Below, piece by piece: positions 24,472-34,960 of a stretch of DNA of 64,000 bases. The position numbers and the translations under genes are program-made. The notes under the pieces are model-generated. The model had not been told where the DNA came from and did no database searches. It saw only the letters and a list, made by a program, of their open reading frames with translations. Where the stretch lies: NCBI GenBank assembly GCA_023053545.1, contig JAKZAN010000111.1, positions 1-64,000 of the forward strand, written 5' to 3'. The stretch's first letter is position 1, and each line of letters opens with the position of its first letter. Origin of the DNA: Lepidurus packardi. Its lineage: Eukaryota > Arthropoda > Branchiopoda > Notostraca > Triopsidae.

Positions 24472-24599
24472 CAGGGGCGGACTGGCTCTACCGCGGGCCA
24501 TGGCGATTTTCTACCTGCCGGCGCCGCTGAGTAATAAGATGGTATTTGAGCCGGCGCATGGGGCACCTGCCCCAATGCCCCATAGGCCGCCCGCCCCTG
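24472..24599. mobile_element. hAT-type MITE with 8-bp target duplication
   Basis: A 128-bp insert starting CAGGGGCGGACTGGC, whose other end is the imperfect reverse complement (GGCCGCCCGCCCCTG). It is flanked by a perfect 8-bp direct repeat GCTGGTTA (24464-24471 and 24600-24607). An 8-bp duplication and CAGGGGCG ends are characteristic of hAT transposons. It is GC-rich against AT-rich surroundings and has no coding capacity, so it is non-autonomous. Confidence 0.88.
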
Positions 24600-24607
24600 G
24601 CTGGTTA

Positions 24608-25754
24608 TTAGAATCAGCCTCTTTGTAGAATCAAACAGCAAATACTCGTTTCAGAATGGTACAATACTTTACCTTTTTCTTTACTATAATCATATTTTTG
24701 GAAATTAGAATCAATTTTGGGTGAGGAAGAGTAAGAAAGCGGGGAAAACTGCTGTCAAGGGGAAACTTTCTGTTCGTATTGGGGAAAGGGTTTCACTTTT
24801 TCCTTGTTCTAAAAGTTGAGAGTCGAGAGAAGGTGCTCATGAGTATAGTGTGGTTGCAGGTGGTGACAATTCTGTTTGTAGACACTTATATCATGTTGAA
24901 AAATCGTTACAAAAACTTTAAAGTCTGAATTGTAGGCAAACTAAAACAAGTGAATATTTTAAATAATAAACTGTAATTTTGTTCTTAATACGTTCTGAAT
25001 TTATATTATTTCTTATGGGGGGATTCGCATCGCAAAACAAGTGATTCGGATTGCGAGAACGTCTCCGGAACGAATTATGCTCGTCTTAAGAGGTTTCAGT
25101 GTACTTACAACTGTATTTCTGGTTATTGAATGGCCGCTTAATAGATTCAAAATACACTGGCCAAATGTGATCAAAATAAGCGACACCTACTGTACTTCAA
25201 AACTCAGTTAATCTATAAACCTAAGGACCCGAAGTTTGCTATTATGGACTACGTATACGTATTTCCACATTAGGTCCGTATTACGGAGTTAACGACGAAA
25301 GACGAAAGCTTGCCACACTAGGGTGCAAATGGAATGCACGTTCTGCGGTCTTACATCTTTCCTCTTCGCAATGCGTTAGTTTATTAAAGGCAAAACTTAT
25401 GAGGATGTAATTTGTACCAAAGTACTTTTCGTGCTATAGAGATAAATGACTTCTTACGGTTTTGCAGTAACCGAACCGTTTGTAAGAGAAACTCGTGTAG
25501 CCAAGGAACAAAGCCCATTTTTCCAACGGTCAACTCGTTTCTGTGTTACTGATTCTCTACTGGAACGAAGTCGATTGAGGTACTAACCAAAGTTCGAATG
25601 TAGCTTTAGTCGGGGGACTGGAGCGGCAACTGCTTCCGAACTTCTGTATAACGTACTTCTCATGTAACATAGCAATAGTGGATGTCAAGAGAAAAAACGC
25701 GTCAAGTTTTCTTGCGTCGAAGCTTAGTTTTGAACCAACTTCCAGTAGGCAAAC
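24608..25754. other. Non-coding stretch
   Basis: Nothing recognisable was found beyond short open frames and AT-rich sequence. It probably contains the promoter of the small gene starting at 25755, but no core promoter motif stands out. Confidence 0.5.
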
Positions 25755-26300
25755 ATGTCCGCAGCACCACAACCGCAAAGTAGGTTTTCGTGAAAATTTA
25801 TAAGTCTCGTTTCTTATCTAACATGTGCTTTTCTTCAGGAACCGAAAGGCAGCAGCTTATTGCCGCTGTTGCAAAAGGGTTTGCCCTTCTGGAAACCAAC
25901 GGAGAGAACGAGGCGGCAGTTTCTAAAGGATTTTCTATACTTTTATCGTCAAGGCCCAAAACCAAGTACGTATTAGCAATAATGTAAGAAATAAAAGCTA
26001 AATGTATTATTGTGTAGTTCCCGAGGGAAGTGCAGCAAATGCAAAAAAAGGGGCCATACCGTAAAGAACTGCTGGTTCGCTAAGAAGAAAACCGTAGAAA
26101 AGGACGGTGCTCCAGCAATGAAGAAAACAAAAGCAGCCCGCCAAATTACTGCCGGAGCCGCAATGGACTGCGAAGCTGCTCCCGAAGCAGCAGCGGAATG
26201 CCACGCAGCTCCCGAGGTCGGAGCTGAGTGTTACGCAGCTCCCGAAGCCGCAACGGCGGACAGCGAAGCCGCAGCGGTAGCAACTAAGCACTCAGGCTAA
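25755..26300 (+). CDS. Small three-exon CCHC zinc-knuckle protein
   Basis: Assembled from three exons, 25755-25779, 25839-25965 and 26018-26300, with GT..AG introns of 59 and 52 bp (donors GTAGGT and GTACGT, acceptors TTCAG and TGTAG). The phases agree and give 144 residues. The product starts MSAAPQPQ, continues with a helix-prone segment (RQQLIAAVAKGFALLE), then a zinc knuckle CSKCKKRGHTVKNC (C-x2-C-x4-H-x4-C), a lysine-rich stretch, and a tail of imperfect repeats of the type ECHAAPE with regularly spaced cysteines. An AATAAA lies 62 bp after the stop. I do not recognise the family. A retroelement nucleocapsid origin is possible, but the introns and poly(A) signal argue for a transcribed nuclear gene. 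Function is unknown; nucleic-acid binding is inferred from the knuckle. Confidence 0.72.
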
Positions 26301-26361
26301 ACATTATGCCTTAGAATAATGTTTGGCTGAACGTTTGCATAACGATAGGTGCAAATTTGAA

Positions 26362-26367
26362 AATAAA
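26362..26367 (+). terminator. Polyadenylation signal after the CCHC gene
   Basis: AATAAA 62 bp downstream of the TAA at 26298-26300, in AT-rich sequence. Confidence 0.55.
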
Positions 26368-27139
26368 TTTTTCATAAAACGAAAACCGTTACTTATTCTT
26401 ACGCTTGTGCAACGTATCAATATTTATGCGGAAAATGACTCAGGTTCAACTGTTTTTTTTTGTGTTTTCACGAGGGGTAAAGGTTGCTCGCATTTGAGCT
26501 AACGCAACTGACTTTTCGCCTCTGCTGGACCAACAGCAACAGCTACGGTAAAACCGCTTACCACTTGCCACAGCGTTTCAGTACGACTCGAAGTTTCCCC
26601 CTTGCTTGTTGTTCTTTGAAAAAGTTTCAGCCCTTCTTGCCTCAGCTCTGAATCATCTTCACTTTGATTTTCTTCGCCTGCAACTTTGACAACGACTAGA
26701 AGTACTGCAGCTTTTGGATTCGGTAAGTCTTACTTTCTTTTGTCCTTTATGCTGCATGACACAACACAACTTACCCATTGTCGAATGTCACCATCTTTGT
26801 GCATTGAGGGTCGCCATGTCTTGGTTCGATGGTCAATCATGATATTGATAAGTGCACTGTAGACTTAATGGAACTTAACCAAAATGAAGTTACCTATGTT
26901 AAATCTATGAGAAGCCATACTTGTTTTACATGAACGATATCTAATTAAAGTAAAAGGAAGCAGGTATAGCATTGCTAATCCTACTGTATACACACCTTTG
27001 CGTAAGACTCGCTTCTATGTCTCTGCGTAACTTGAGGCCGGTAAAAGTTAAAACGGTCTGGACCCAAAGATGGCGATGTTCGACTCTAAAACATGGTGGC
27101 ATTAAGGTTCGCATCCAACCTTTATTTTTTTTTCTCAAG
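26368..27139. other. Non-coding stretch, possible 5' exon of the MULE gene
   Basis: No open frame with recognisable motifs. A consensus donor (GGTAAGTCTT) occurs at 26722-26731 after a pyrimidine-rich region. It could end a non-coding first exon whose partner is the acceptor TTTCTCAAG ending at 27139. This pairing is inference only. Confidence 0.35.
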
Positions 27140-29591
27140 ATGTTCTCCCGACAGATGAACTGCAAATACAACAAGAAGTAGAAGTTAGCAATTCGTCAAG
27201 TCAAAATAACAAGAAAACAAAAGGTTCCAGTTTTAGGATTATTTGCTACTTGTGTAAAGAAAGCTTAACTAGTTACGTTACACTAGTTAGGCATATAAAG
27301 GATACACATGATCAAATTGAATGTCAAATTAAGTCAGAAGCCTTTCCTGACATACAAAGCTTCTATCAATGGAAAGAGCATACGGAACTTGAAGACAACA
27401 CGTCTTGGGTCACCCGAAGGGGGGAAAGACAATGCAAGGATCGTACTGTCATCAGTTACGTATGCAACAGGTCCTACGTTTATAAGAATAAAAGCGAAGG
27501 TCATCGTGCCATTAAGCAGCAAAAATCGCTCCGTACAGGGGTAAGTTGCACCTCCTTTGTGCAAGTTAATCTAAACACAAAGACAGGCAAAGTCGCCATT
27601 GATTACTGCCGATTCCACATTCCTCATGATAGGCTCCCTGGCCGAAATAGGATTCAGGTGTCTGTGAAAGCGAAGATGGGGAAAATGATTTACCTTCAAA
27701 TGCCTACCCATGTCATAGTGGAACAATTGGCAGGGGATATTGACCAGGAAAATATAAACATCAACAAGCTTGTAACACCCAAAGATGTACGTAATTTAGC
27801 GCAAAAATTCCCGAAAGCACTAAGAAAACATCAATATGATCACGTTAGTGTTACTCTTTGGGTAGAAGAAATGGCAAAAGCAGATTATAACCCTGTTTTC
27901 CTCTACAAGGGTCAGGGCACTCAAGACAACGATTCGGGTCTTGAAGAGAAAAATTTCGTTCCAGTCTCAAGCGGAGGCTTTAAATCTATATAAGGATGAC
28001 TGTGTTTTGATAGAGAGTACCTATCGAATTAATTAATATGCTTTTGTCTTAACTACCTTAATGGTGTTAGACAAGTCCCGAATGGGATACCCAGTGGCTT
28101 TTTTAGTGAGCGACCGGGAACACGAGGTAGTTATTAAATACTTCTTCAGTAAACTGAAAGAGAGAACAGGAGAATTAAAGCCGAAGCAATTCATGAGCGA
28201 TATGGCGGACCAGTACTGGAACGCCTGGGGAAAGGTATTCGATACCAGCAAAACACAAAGACCTATCTGCATTGGCATTGGCAGTACTGGAACGCCTGGG
28301 GAAAGGTATTCGATACCAGCAAAACACAAAGACCTATCTGCATTGGCACGTCCTCCGAGCCTGGAAAAAAAACCTAACCAAGCTCCAGGCACAAGTTACG
28401 AGTGAAATTTCTGACCACATCTTTTCTTCCCTGCAGCGTTTAATATGCATTAGGGATGAAATAGATTTTCGAAGGACTTACACCCAATTTTTAACTTATA
28501 TTGAGGAGAACCATTGGTCCTTCTTCACATACTTTTACGATGAATACAACAAGCGTATATCTACATTTGCTGGATATAATTACAAAGATATGTATGTGCG
28601 AACAAACATGGTCTTAGAAACGTACCATCGCCATCTAAAACACGAGATCATGGCGGGTGTATTTAACCGTAGAATCGACTCACTCGTCGAGCACTTGAAA
28701 GATGTTTCAACTCGTAGAATGCATAAACAGGTAGTGCTCTACAATAGAGGCTACTATAGTTATAGTCTGAAACAAATTCATACTAGGCATTATAGATCGA
28801 AAAAGATACCTGATGAGCACGTGACGATTTTGGATGCGAAAACTTGGCGCGTGCAATCGCAGTCAAATCCTGGTATCTCTCACTTAGTAGTTAGACATTA
28901 CGACGGACTATGCACCCAACCTGATTGTTTTAATCGATGTGGCCTGTGCGGAGCATGTCGACATGCATTCTCATGTGACTGTAAAGACTTCTACTTTTTA
29001 AAGTTTGTCTGCAAACATATTCACAGAGTTATCCCACCGCTAACGAACGATCAGAGACACTCTCATGTCGACGCCGTTGCTATCGAAGAAGACGGCGTGC
29101 ATATGGCAGATAAGTTATTGCCTGCAAAATTAGAAGATAATACCTTGTTAGCGAAAAAGTTGCTGGACACTTGTAATGAAATTATCCATAATATAATAAT
29201 TAAACAAACTAATTACACAAGGGAACAATTTGTTCACATGATTAGCACGGCTGTATCCTTCAAAATTTTAACTGAACAGGAACCTGCCAAAAATTTACAA
29301 GAAATATTTGAAGATAAAATTTCTGCCAGTAAAAATGCCGTGACAAAACCTCAGAGTAGGGATTTTTTTGCTACTCGCAAAGAAACACGGAAACGAAGCA
29401 AAACAGCAAAAATTGATGACCAGATACTGGACGACATAACACCCGCATTTTGTGCCACGTGCTTTAAGCAAAATGCTCCGAGTGATCCAGAGAATTGTCA
29501 ATGGATCGCATGCAATGAATGCAACAGCTGGTTCCACGAAGAGTATGTGCCAGGTTTAAGAGCGTGGTTGGTGGGGACAGTCAGAGAGTGA
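27140..29591 (+). pseudogene. MULE (Mutator-like) transposase with C2H2, SWIM and PHD fingers
   Basis: The coding segment begins after acceptor TTTCTCAAG. An N-terminal C2H2 finger (CYLCKESLTSYVTLVRHIKDTH) is followed by a FAR1-like basic region, then MULE core motifs: IESTYRIN (canonical DST replaced by EST), LTTLMVLDKSRMGYPVAFLVSD, FMSDMADQYWNAW and TYLHWHVLRAWKKN. A SWIM finger (CDCKDFYFLKFVCKH, C-x-C-x10-C-x-H) and a degraded PHD finger (CATCFKQNAP..CNECNSWFHEEY, last Cys position Tyr) close the protein. Lesions: a frame change near 27940-27990, a TAA at 28031-28033, a 71-bp tandem duplication (28211 and 28282) and another one-base frame change in the same place. No in-frame start ATG is seen near the 5' end. 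It is a dead copy. Confidence 0.85.
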
Positions 29592-29679
29592 TAATTGGGA
29601 AAATTAGTCAAATATACGCGACTTTCCGAACTCTAGTTACGTATTTATTTTTCTGTGAGTAGAAAAATTGCGTGACAAT

Positions 29680-31177
29680 ATGGAACTAAATAAAAATTCA
29701 GATTGGACAACTTGCCTGACTTACGTTCCTTTTCTTAGTGAGAGTGTAATTAAGGACTACTTTAATCAGTGCACTGAAGGAAAAAGGCATTATAGGAGAA
29801 GCGAAACATTCCAAGAAGAACAGTATATTAGTAAGGTCCAAACTTCGCAGACAGAAGATAACTGTATTCAGGTACGAGCTAAATGCTTTCGGAGTTTCCG
29901 AAAGAATGAGAAGCCTCACGATGTTATGCTATTTTTAAAAACCGCATTGTCCATACAAACATGGCAAGACGTAATAAAGAAAGCCTCATGTACTTGTGCT
30001 GTAGGCATTAGTGGTTACTGTAACCATATTATAGCAACTTTGAAGGTGCTAAGTTCCTACAAATGCTCTGGGTTTGAGGAAGTTCCCCCAGAGATAACAT
30101 GCACTAGCCGTCCCCAGCAATGGGGTGTAATCCGTTCCAGAGAACAATTTTATTTTCGCTTAAGCGATAATAGTCACACGCGTTCCCTCATTTTTCGTCC
30201 TTCAGTGAAAACTTTCTCCACTACTGAACAACACGAAGCCCTAGATAAACTGGCGGAAAGCTTTCAATCAAGAAAGAATGTCATGGCCGAATTTTTGCGA
30301 GACACTTCGTCCACGTCTGTACCCTTACAATATACACGAATCGGAGATGTTCGTGAGGATTGCACTTTATATTAACAACTTCGTAGTAATGCCTCAGATT
30401 ACTCGGTATGATTCGTTACTACTCTAAACAAAGAATAGTAGGGCACAATCCGACAGTCATACAGGGAAAATTTCACGAAAGCTGAGGCAAAAAAAACGCC
30501 AATAGTAAAAAGCTTAATTTTAAAAACCTCTTCTATTCATATTTAGGCTGACAGCGAGTAAATTTGGACTGGTAGTCAACCGGGTTGCACCATGGACAGA
30601 GACAGGAGTAAAGAACGTCCTGCTGTCAAAGAATCTTAACGGAATTAGAGCCGTTAGTTTTGGCAAGAAAAATGAATCCGTAGCAGCAAAACGCTATCAG
30701 GCAGAGCTAACACGTTTGGGCCATTACGTAGAAGTTGACTATGTTGGTCTCGTCGTGAACCCGCAAACGCCCTGGCTTGCTGCTAGTCCAGACAGGCGGG
30801 TCTATGATTCCGCAGAACTGTCCCCACATGGAATTATTGAAATAAAATGTCCTTATTCAATCAGGACAAAAAAGCCCCAAGAGTGCCTTTCTTGCAAAAA
30901 TTTCTACGTTAGCCTAGTCGACGAGAAACCTAAACTCAAAAGAAACTATGATTATTATTACCAAGTATTAGGACAAATGGCCTTGTCAGGTGCCGACTGG
31001 TGTGATTTTGTAGTTTACACGTACAAAGGTCTTATAATCGAAAGAATTCATTTCGACCAAGACAAGTGGAACGAAATCAGTATAAAATTGACTGACTTCT
31101 ATGTGCAATACGCAATTCCGTTTTATTCAAACCAAAGAGAGTCCGAACAAAATCTCTCGAAGTCACCTGAACTCTGA
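29680..31177 (+). CDS. SWIM zinc finger / YqaJ-type nuclease protein
   Basis: Two exons. Exon 1 (ATG 29680 to about 30370) has the pattern of metazoan SWIM-YqaJ proteins: QYISKVQT.., a SWIM finger CTCAVGISGYCNH (C-x-C-x8-C-x-H), and CTSRPQQWGVIRSRE. Exon 2 starts after acceptor ATTTAG at 30547 and encodes a YqaJ-like PD-(D/E)xK exonuclease domain: LTASKFGLVVNR at the start, the acidic residue in AASPDRR, the core ExK in IIEIKCPYS, and YYYQVLGQMALSGADWCDF. The stop is TGA at 31175-31177. The donor of exon 1 is not resolved, because the frame reaches TAA at 30373. The catalytic residues look intact. It ends 268 bp from the convergent THAP/DDE_4 transposase gene, so it may be the accessory nuclease of the same transposon. 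Confidence 0.78.
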
Positions 31178-31444
31178 CTCAAACAAATTTCAAATATACA
31201 AGTTACCCAGTTTTATATCCTAGTGTTACCAAGTATAGTTGTAGGTATTCTAAAGTTTGCCTTGGTTTTACTTCTCCAACATTAGTCCCAAATTATTCAA
31301 CTGATTGTTTTTATATTTAACGTTTCCGGGATGTTGTTCCTCATATGATATGTCATCCATGACTCACTCAGAAAAATTAACCAAGCCATCTGTAAGTTCA
31401 ATAAAATATTTTCAAATTATTTACTGCCAAGAAGTACGTACGAT
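31178..31444. other. Intergenic spacer between convergent genes
   Basis: AT-rich spacer with an AATAAA at 31400-31405 on the plus strand, suitable for the YqaJ gene. If the opposing gene uses its possible last intron (31452-31512, donor AAG/GTAAGCT), its stop would fall at 31417-31419 inside this spacer. Confidence 0.5.
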
Positions 31445-34417
31445 TTAATTACTATGGAAAAGTAGAAATACAAATAAGCTAGTGTAGTAGATAAAGTCGA
31501 AATACAGCTTACCTTCGAAGCCTTCCTCAATCGAGTTTTCGTGCTCAGTTTCGTCATCACTACCTCCTCTATTTTCCATTCCTACTTCCAGTACAGAACT
31601 TATCTCAGTTTCTATTTCTTCCACATAAACTGGCAATTCCATGGGATCTTCAATCTTCTGTTGCATCAACGGCGTTTGAAAATTTGTGAGCAACGCACAA
31701 ACGGTCCAAATTTGGTTTATAACTGGAGCTAAAGACATTGGTACTATGTGAAACAGAATTTTGAATGTCTTAATTCGTCCAATTCGACGTTCTACATGAA
31801 TTCGTAGTCTTGCTATTTCTTCAGTTTCTTTAACCTCGTCCAGAGAAAACTGGCGACCTGTCTCTCTAAATGGCGGTATGTTAAGGGTCACTCCGTTGGG
31901 TAAGATTTTTTCTATATCAAACCCCTTATCTGCCATAATGCTATCGCCAATGCTAAATTCTTGATCTAGGAGTCCACTTTGTAATGAAATTTTCTTGTCT
32001 GAAATTGATCCCGAATGAAGGCCAGAAACAAACGTTAGAGTGCCATTTGGTGCTATTCCAATAAGCCCTTTAAATGTGTGCGTCGAATTGTAAAATGAGT
32101 ACAGTCCAGTTTTTAGCATAAAACTATTTGGGCTTTCGCATTTTAGTTCGGTCGCGTCAATGATCACGCGCGTTGACGGATACTTCGCCTTAAAGTCCTC
32201 CGGCATTGTTTGCACAACGAAATCTTTTGAAGGCCAAATTTTCATGGAACCGAGTCGGAGATACATATACTGAATCCAACTTATTAACGTACGGCTAACA
32301 GTTGATTGACTAATGCCAAATCTGTGAGCTAGGTCTTGCTCGCATAAGTTGAGACGAAGGCGACATAAAACGACGAGAAGTTGATCTTTCCCGCTTAATT
32401 TTCTTTTTCCGATCCTGGGCGGCGAAAGAATTTCCTTACACTCGGCATCACCACGCCACATGAAAACATTTGCGCCGTTTTCTCCAGCGCCTAGATACTC
32501 ATAAAGTGCGTTAAACACTTCTACTTGTTCCATCCCTGCATAAAACTTGAGGAGGTTCGGGTCATCCTTAATATCGTTGAAACTTAATCTGCACAGTGAT
32601 AAAGTTTTAAGGCTTGCTTCAATGTCTGCTGTGATTTTTTGCTCATTTGTCTTCAGGTCTGTAAGCTCCGCAACCAAATCCTGCTTCTCATTTTGCTCCT
32701 TTGCTAGTTCTTGTATTTGTATTTGTATTTGTATTTTTGTATTTTTGAGGCGAACCATGTCGCTATCGCGCCACATTATCGCCTTCGGCTTTCTTTTTCA
32801 ACACACTTTCACTGTTTGGTACTTTAGCATCTTCAGATGAAATCTAAAATCTTCGTTTGTTTTATGAACTTGATAAAATTGTTTTGTATAAAAAACCGAT
32901 CATGCACTGTTCTGTTTCCGAATCCTACAATTTCTTCGAAGTCCACTGGTATGTTTTTGCTTCGCAGTTTGCTGAATAAAGCGTTGCGCTCCGCTCTCAG
33001 GGTTGAGCATTCCATGACTAGATGCTTCCCGGTTTCGTCTGCCTCACCACAGTTTCGGCACACCGGGCTATCCTGTAGATTAAATCTGTGCATCCACGAT
33101 CCGATCTTGCCATGACCACATCTGAGTCTTAATACAGCAACAGCTTCTCTTCTTCTTTTGATGGTCCTCCATTTATTGGATCCTAGAGTTTCTGTCTTCA
33201 ATACAATGGCCTGTGACGTATTCAGTATGATTTCGTTCAAAAACTCTCTTTCGATGTTTTGCTTGGTGATTGTTTTTAGCTCGTGTCTTGTCAGCCCGTT
33301 TGTTCTTTCGTTGCTGGAGGTTCTTCCTCTCTTTGCTGCTTGATCCGCTGCTTCATTACCAGGGATGCCAATATGGGCGGGGATCCATTGTAAATTGATT
33401 GTGCAACCATCTACTATTAAGTTTCTTACTTTGCTAGTTCTATTTCTCCTTGTAACACCCGATGATCAAAGCGTAAATTTGCCACTTCAAGTTGAAACTT
33501 TAAATTTTCCCTTTCTTTTTTAACTAGCTGAATGTTCGCCTGTGCGCTTTTCAATTTGGACTTCAGTTCCGCAATTTTGATTTTTGACATGGAAATCTTC
33601 GTTTTCGTACGGACTAGATCTTCAGGGATTTTCAGCATGTCGATAGACCGTTTCTCTAGGAGTGCTTCGTATTCAAGGTTTCTTTTCCTTTCTTCGTCAA
33701 GTTCTTTTTCGAGGCGAGCGATTGTGGCATTGTGCTGCAGTTCAATGGAGGTTATTGTTCCACAAGCAGCCTCGTCGAGTCTACTCTGTGAGTCTAAAGC
33801 ACTCACGGTTTCAAGCTGCTGTCTGTTGCAATCTAACTAGAATTTAATACTATTTACATTTAAACGAATTACTGTCAGTACCCTTAACGTCGGCTTCAAC
33901 TTCCCCGTCATAATAATCTGACTGCATTCCAGTAGCCTGTATTCCTGCTGCACAGGTTTCTTTTTCAGGTTCACGACAAGCTTGATTTATAGATAATAAG
34001 TCAAGACTCTTTTTGTTACTACAATGCCGATTATCTAAATCAGGGACATTATCAAGTACTTTTGGACATTTACGATTTTCACTTGGTTTGTTCTGAAACA
34101 CACTTGGCAAAGCTTTAGGTTTTAGCTGTCGCCTGCCTATTGACGCATAAAAATCCTCGTCCTTGTAATGAAGGGAACAAATATATGTGTCTTGGGCCCT
34201 ATATGTAAGCTTATTCTATAGTTGTGTTATTCAAGGAAACTTTATTTACGTGCCTGTGTGGACCAATCTCTCGCTCGATTCTTCTACAGAACTCCTCTAA
34301 TAACACATAATCTTTCGGAACTTCATGAAACGATATACTTAGTCCCGTGTCCTTCATAAACTTGGACAGCTTCTTTCCGGACTCTGACTTACATCCAGGT
34401 ACCCAGCACCTCGTCAT
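31445..34417 (-). pseudogene. THAP-domain DDE_4 transposase (ISL2EU/IS4EU-like), split by a LINE
   Basis: Three exons on the minus strand. Exon 1 (34417-34250) begins the THAP finger (CWVPGCKSES). Exon 2 (34209-33882) completes it (CSLHYKDEDFY, LKPKALPSVF). Exon 3 (33832 onward) holds a long coiled coil (33806-33440), an HTH (LCEQDLAHRFGISQSTVSRT) and the DDE_4 catalytic core: D in VIIDATE, D in IMADKGFD, E in HVERRIGRIK. The introns are 40 and 49 bp. A LINE occupies 32712-33428; removing it with one 13-bp target copy (730 bp) restores the frame exactly and gives about 717 residues without any other stop. The transposase was thus intact when the LINE landed. A last intron at 31512-31452 may move the stop. 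The spatial pairing with the YqaJ gene resembles ISL2EU elements. Confidence 0.85.
32712..33428 (-). mobile_element. 5'-truncated I-like LINE inserted in the THAP transposase
   Basis: Minus-strand insert flanked by a perfect 13-bp duplication CTTTGCTAGTTCT (32699-32711 and 33429-33441). It encodes the end of a LINE ORF2: an RNase H tail (QWIPAHIGIPGNEAADQAAK) and the C-terminal region with the Cys/His segment CRNCGEADETGKHLVMEC, stop near 32833. The 3' end carries short tandem ATACAA-type repeats (32714-32740) instead of poly(A), as in I-clade LINEs. The 5' truncation and a variable-length target duplication are the hallmarks of target-primed reverse transcription. The retained coding part has no stop, so the insertion is fairly recent. 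Confidence 0.92.
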
Positions 34418-34960
34418 TCTCCAAATTCTTCACAGTTTAACTTTACAATAATATCAACTGTTGTTTCCAATACAATGACTTGTCTGACGAAGCGTCAGCG
34501 GTATCCTAGTAACAACTGGGAACCCAAATATAAACTCTCAAGAAATGGCGGCCTCAGCCTGGTTCCCTGCTATGCTAGCGCCGTACGGTTTCTACAGTGT
34601 CGCATCTGGTGGATTAACCCAGGAAACTGCTCGTGGAATAAGCCCTATGAGTGTAACATTTATAAACATGAGGTGCACTATTTTGCAAAAACATAATATT
34701 AATATAAACATATAAATTTAAATAATAGTATAAATTGTCATAAACAAAATAAAAATGCAGAAAATTATGAAAGTAGTTTAATAACGATAACTAAGTAATG
34801 TTACCAATATAATTATTTGCCATGAATTACTACTAACGAGAAATATGAAGCTTCTAGTACTGTTATGCTAAAATACCATACTAAGTAATACATATTATAA
34901 ATAGAATGTCAAAATAAAAGAGCCATCCGCAAAAGCTATTGTTGATTCTCAAAAAGAAAG
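34418..34960. other. Non-coding stretch between THAP gene and hAT pseudogene
   Basis: The first part should contain the 5' flank and terminal repeat of the THAP element, but I could not match it to a second end. From about 34690 the sequence is very AT-rich with no gene. Confidence 0.45.

Noticed and set aside
34464..34700. Terminal inverted repeat of the THAP element
   Set aside because: Several short matches to sequence near 25.2 kb were tried but none exceeded chance length.
34418..34960. Left end of the hAT element matching CAGGCCCGTACCCAGG
   Set aside because: No matching terminus or 8-bp duplication partner was found by eye.
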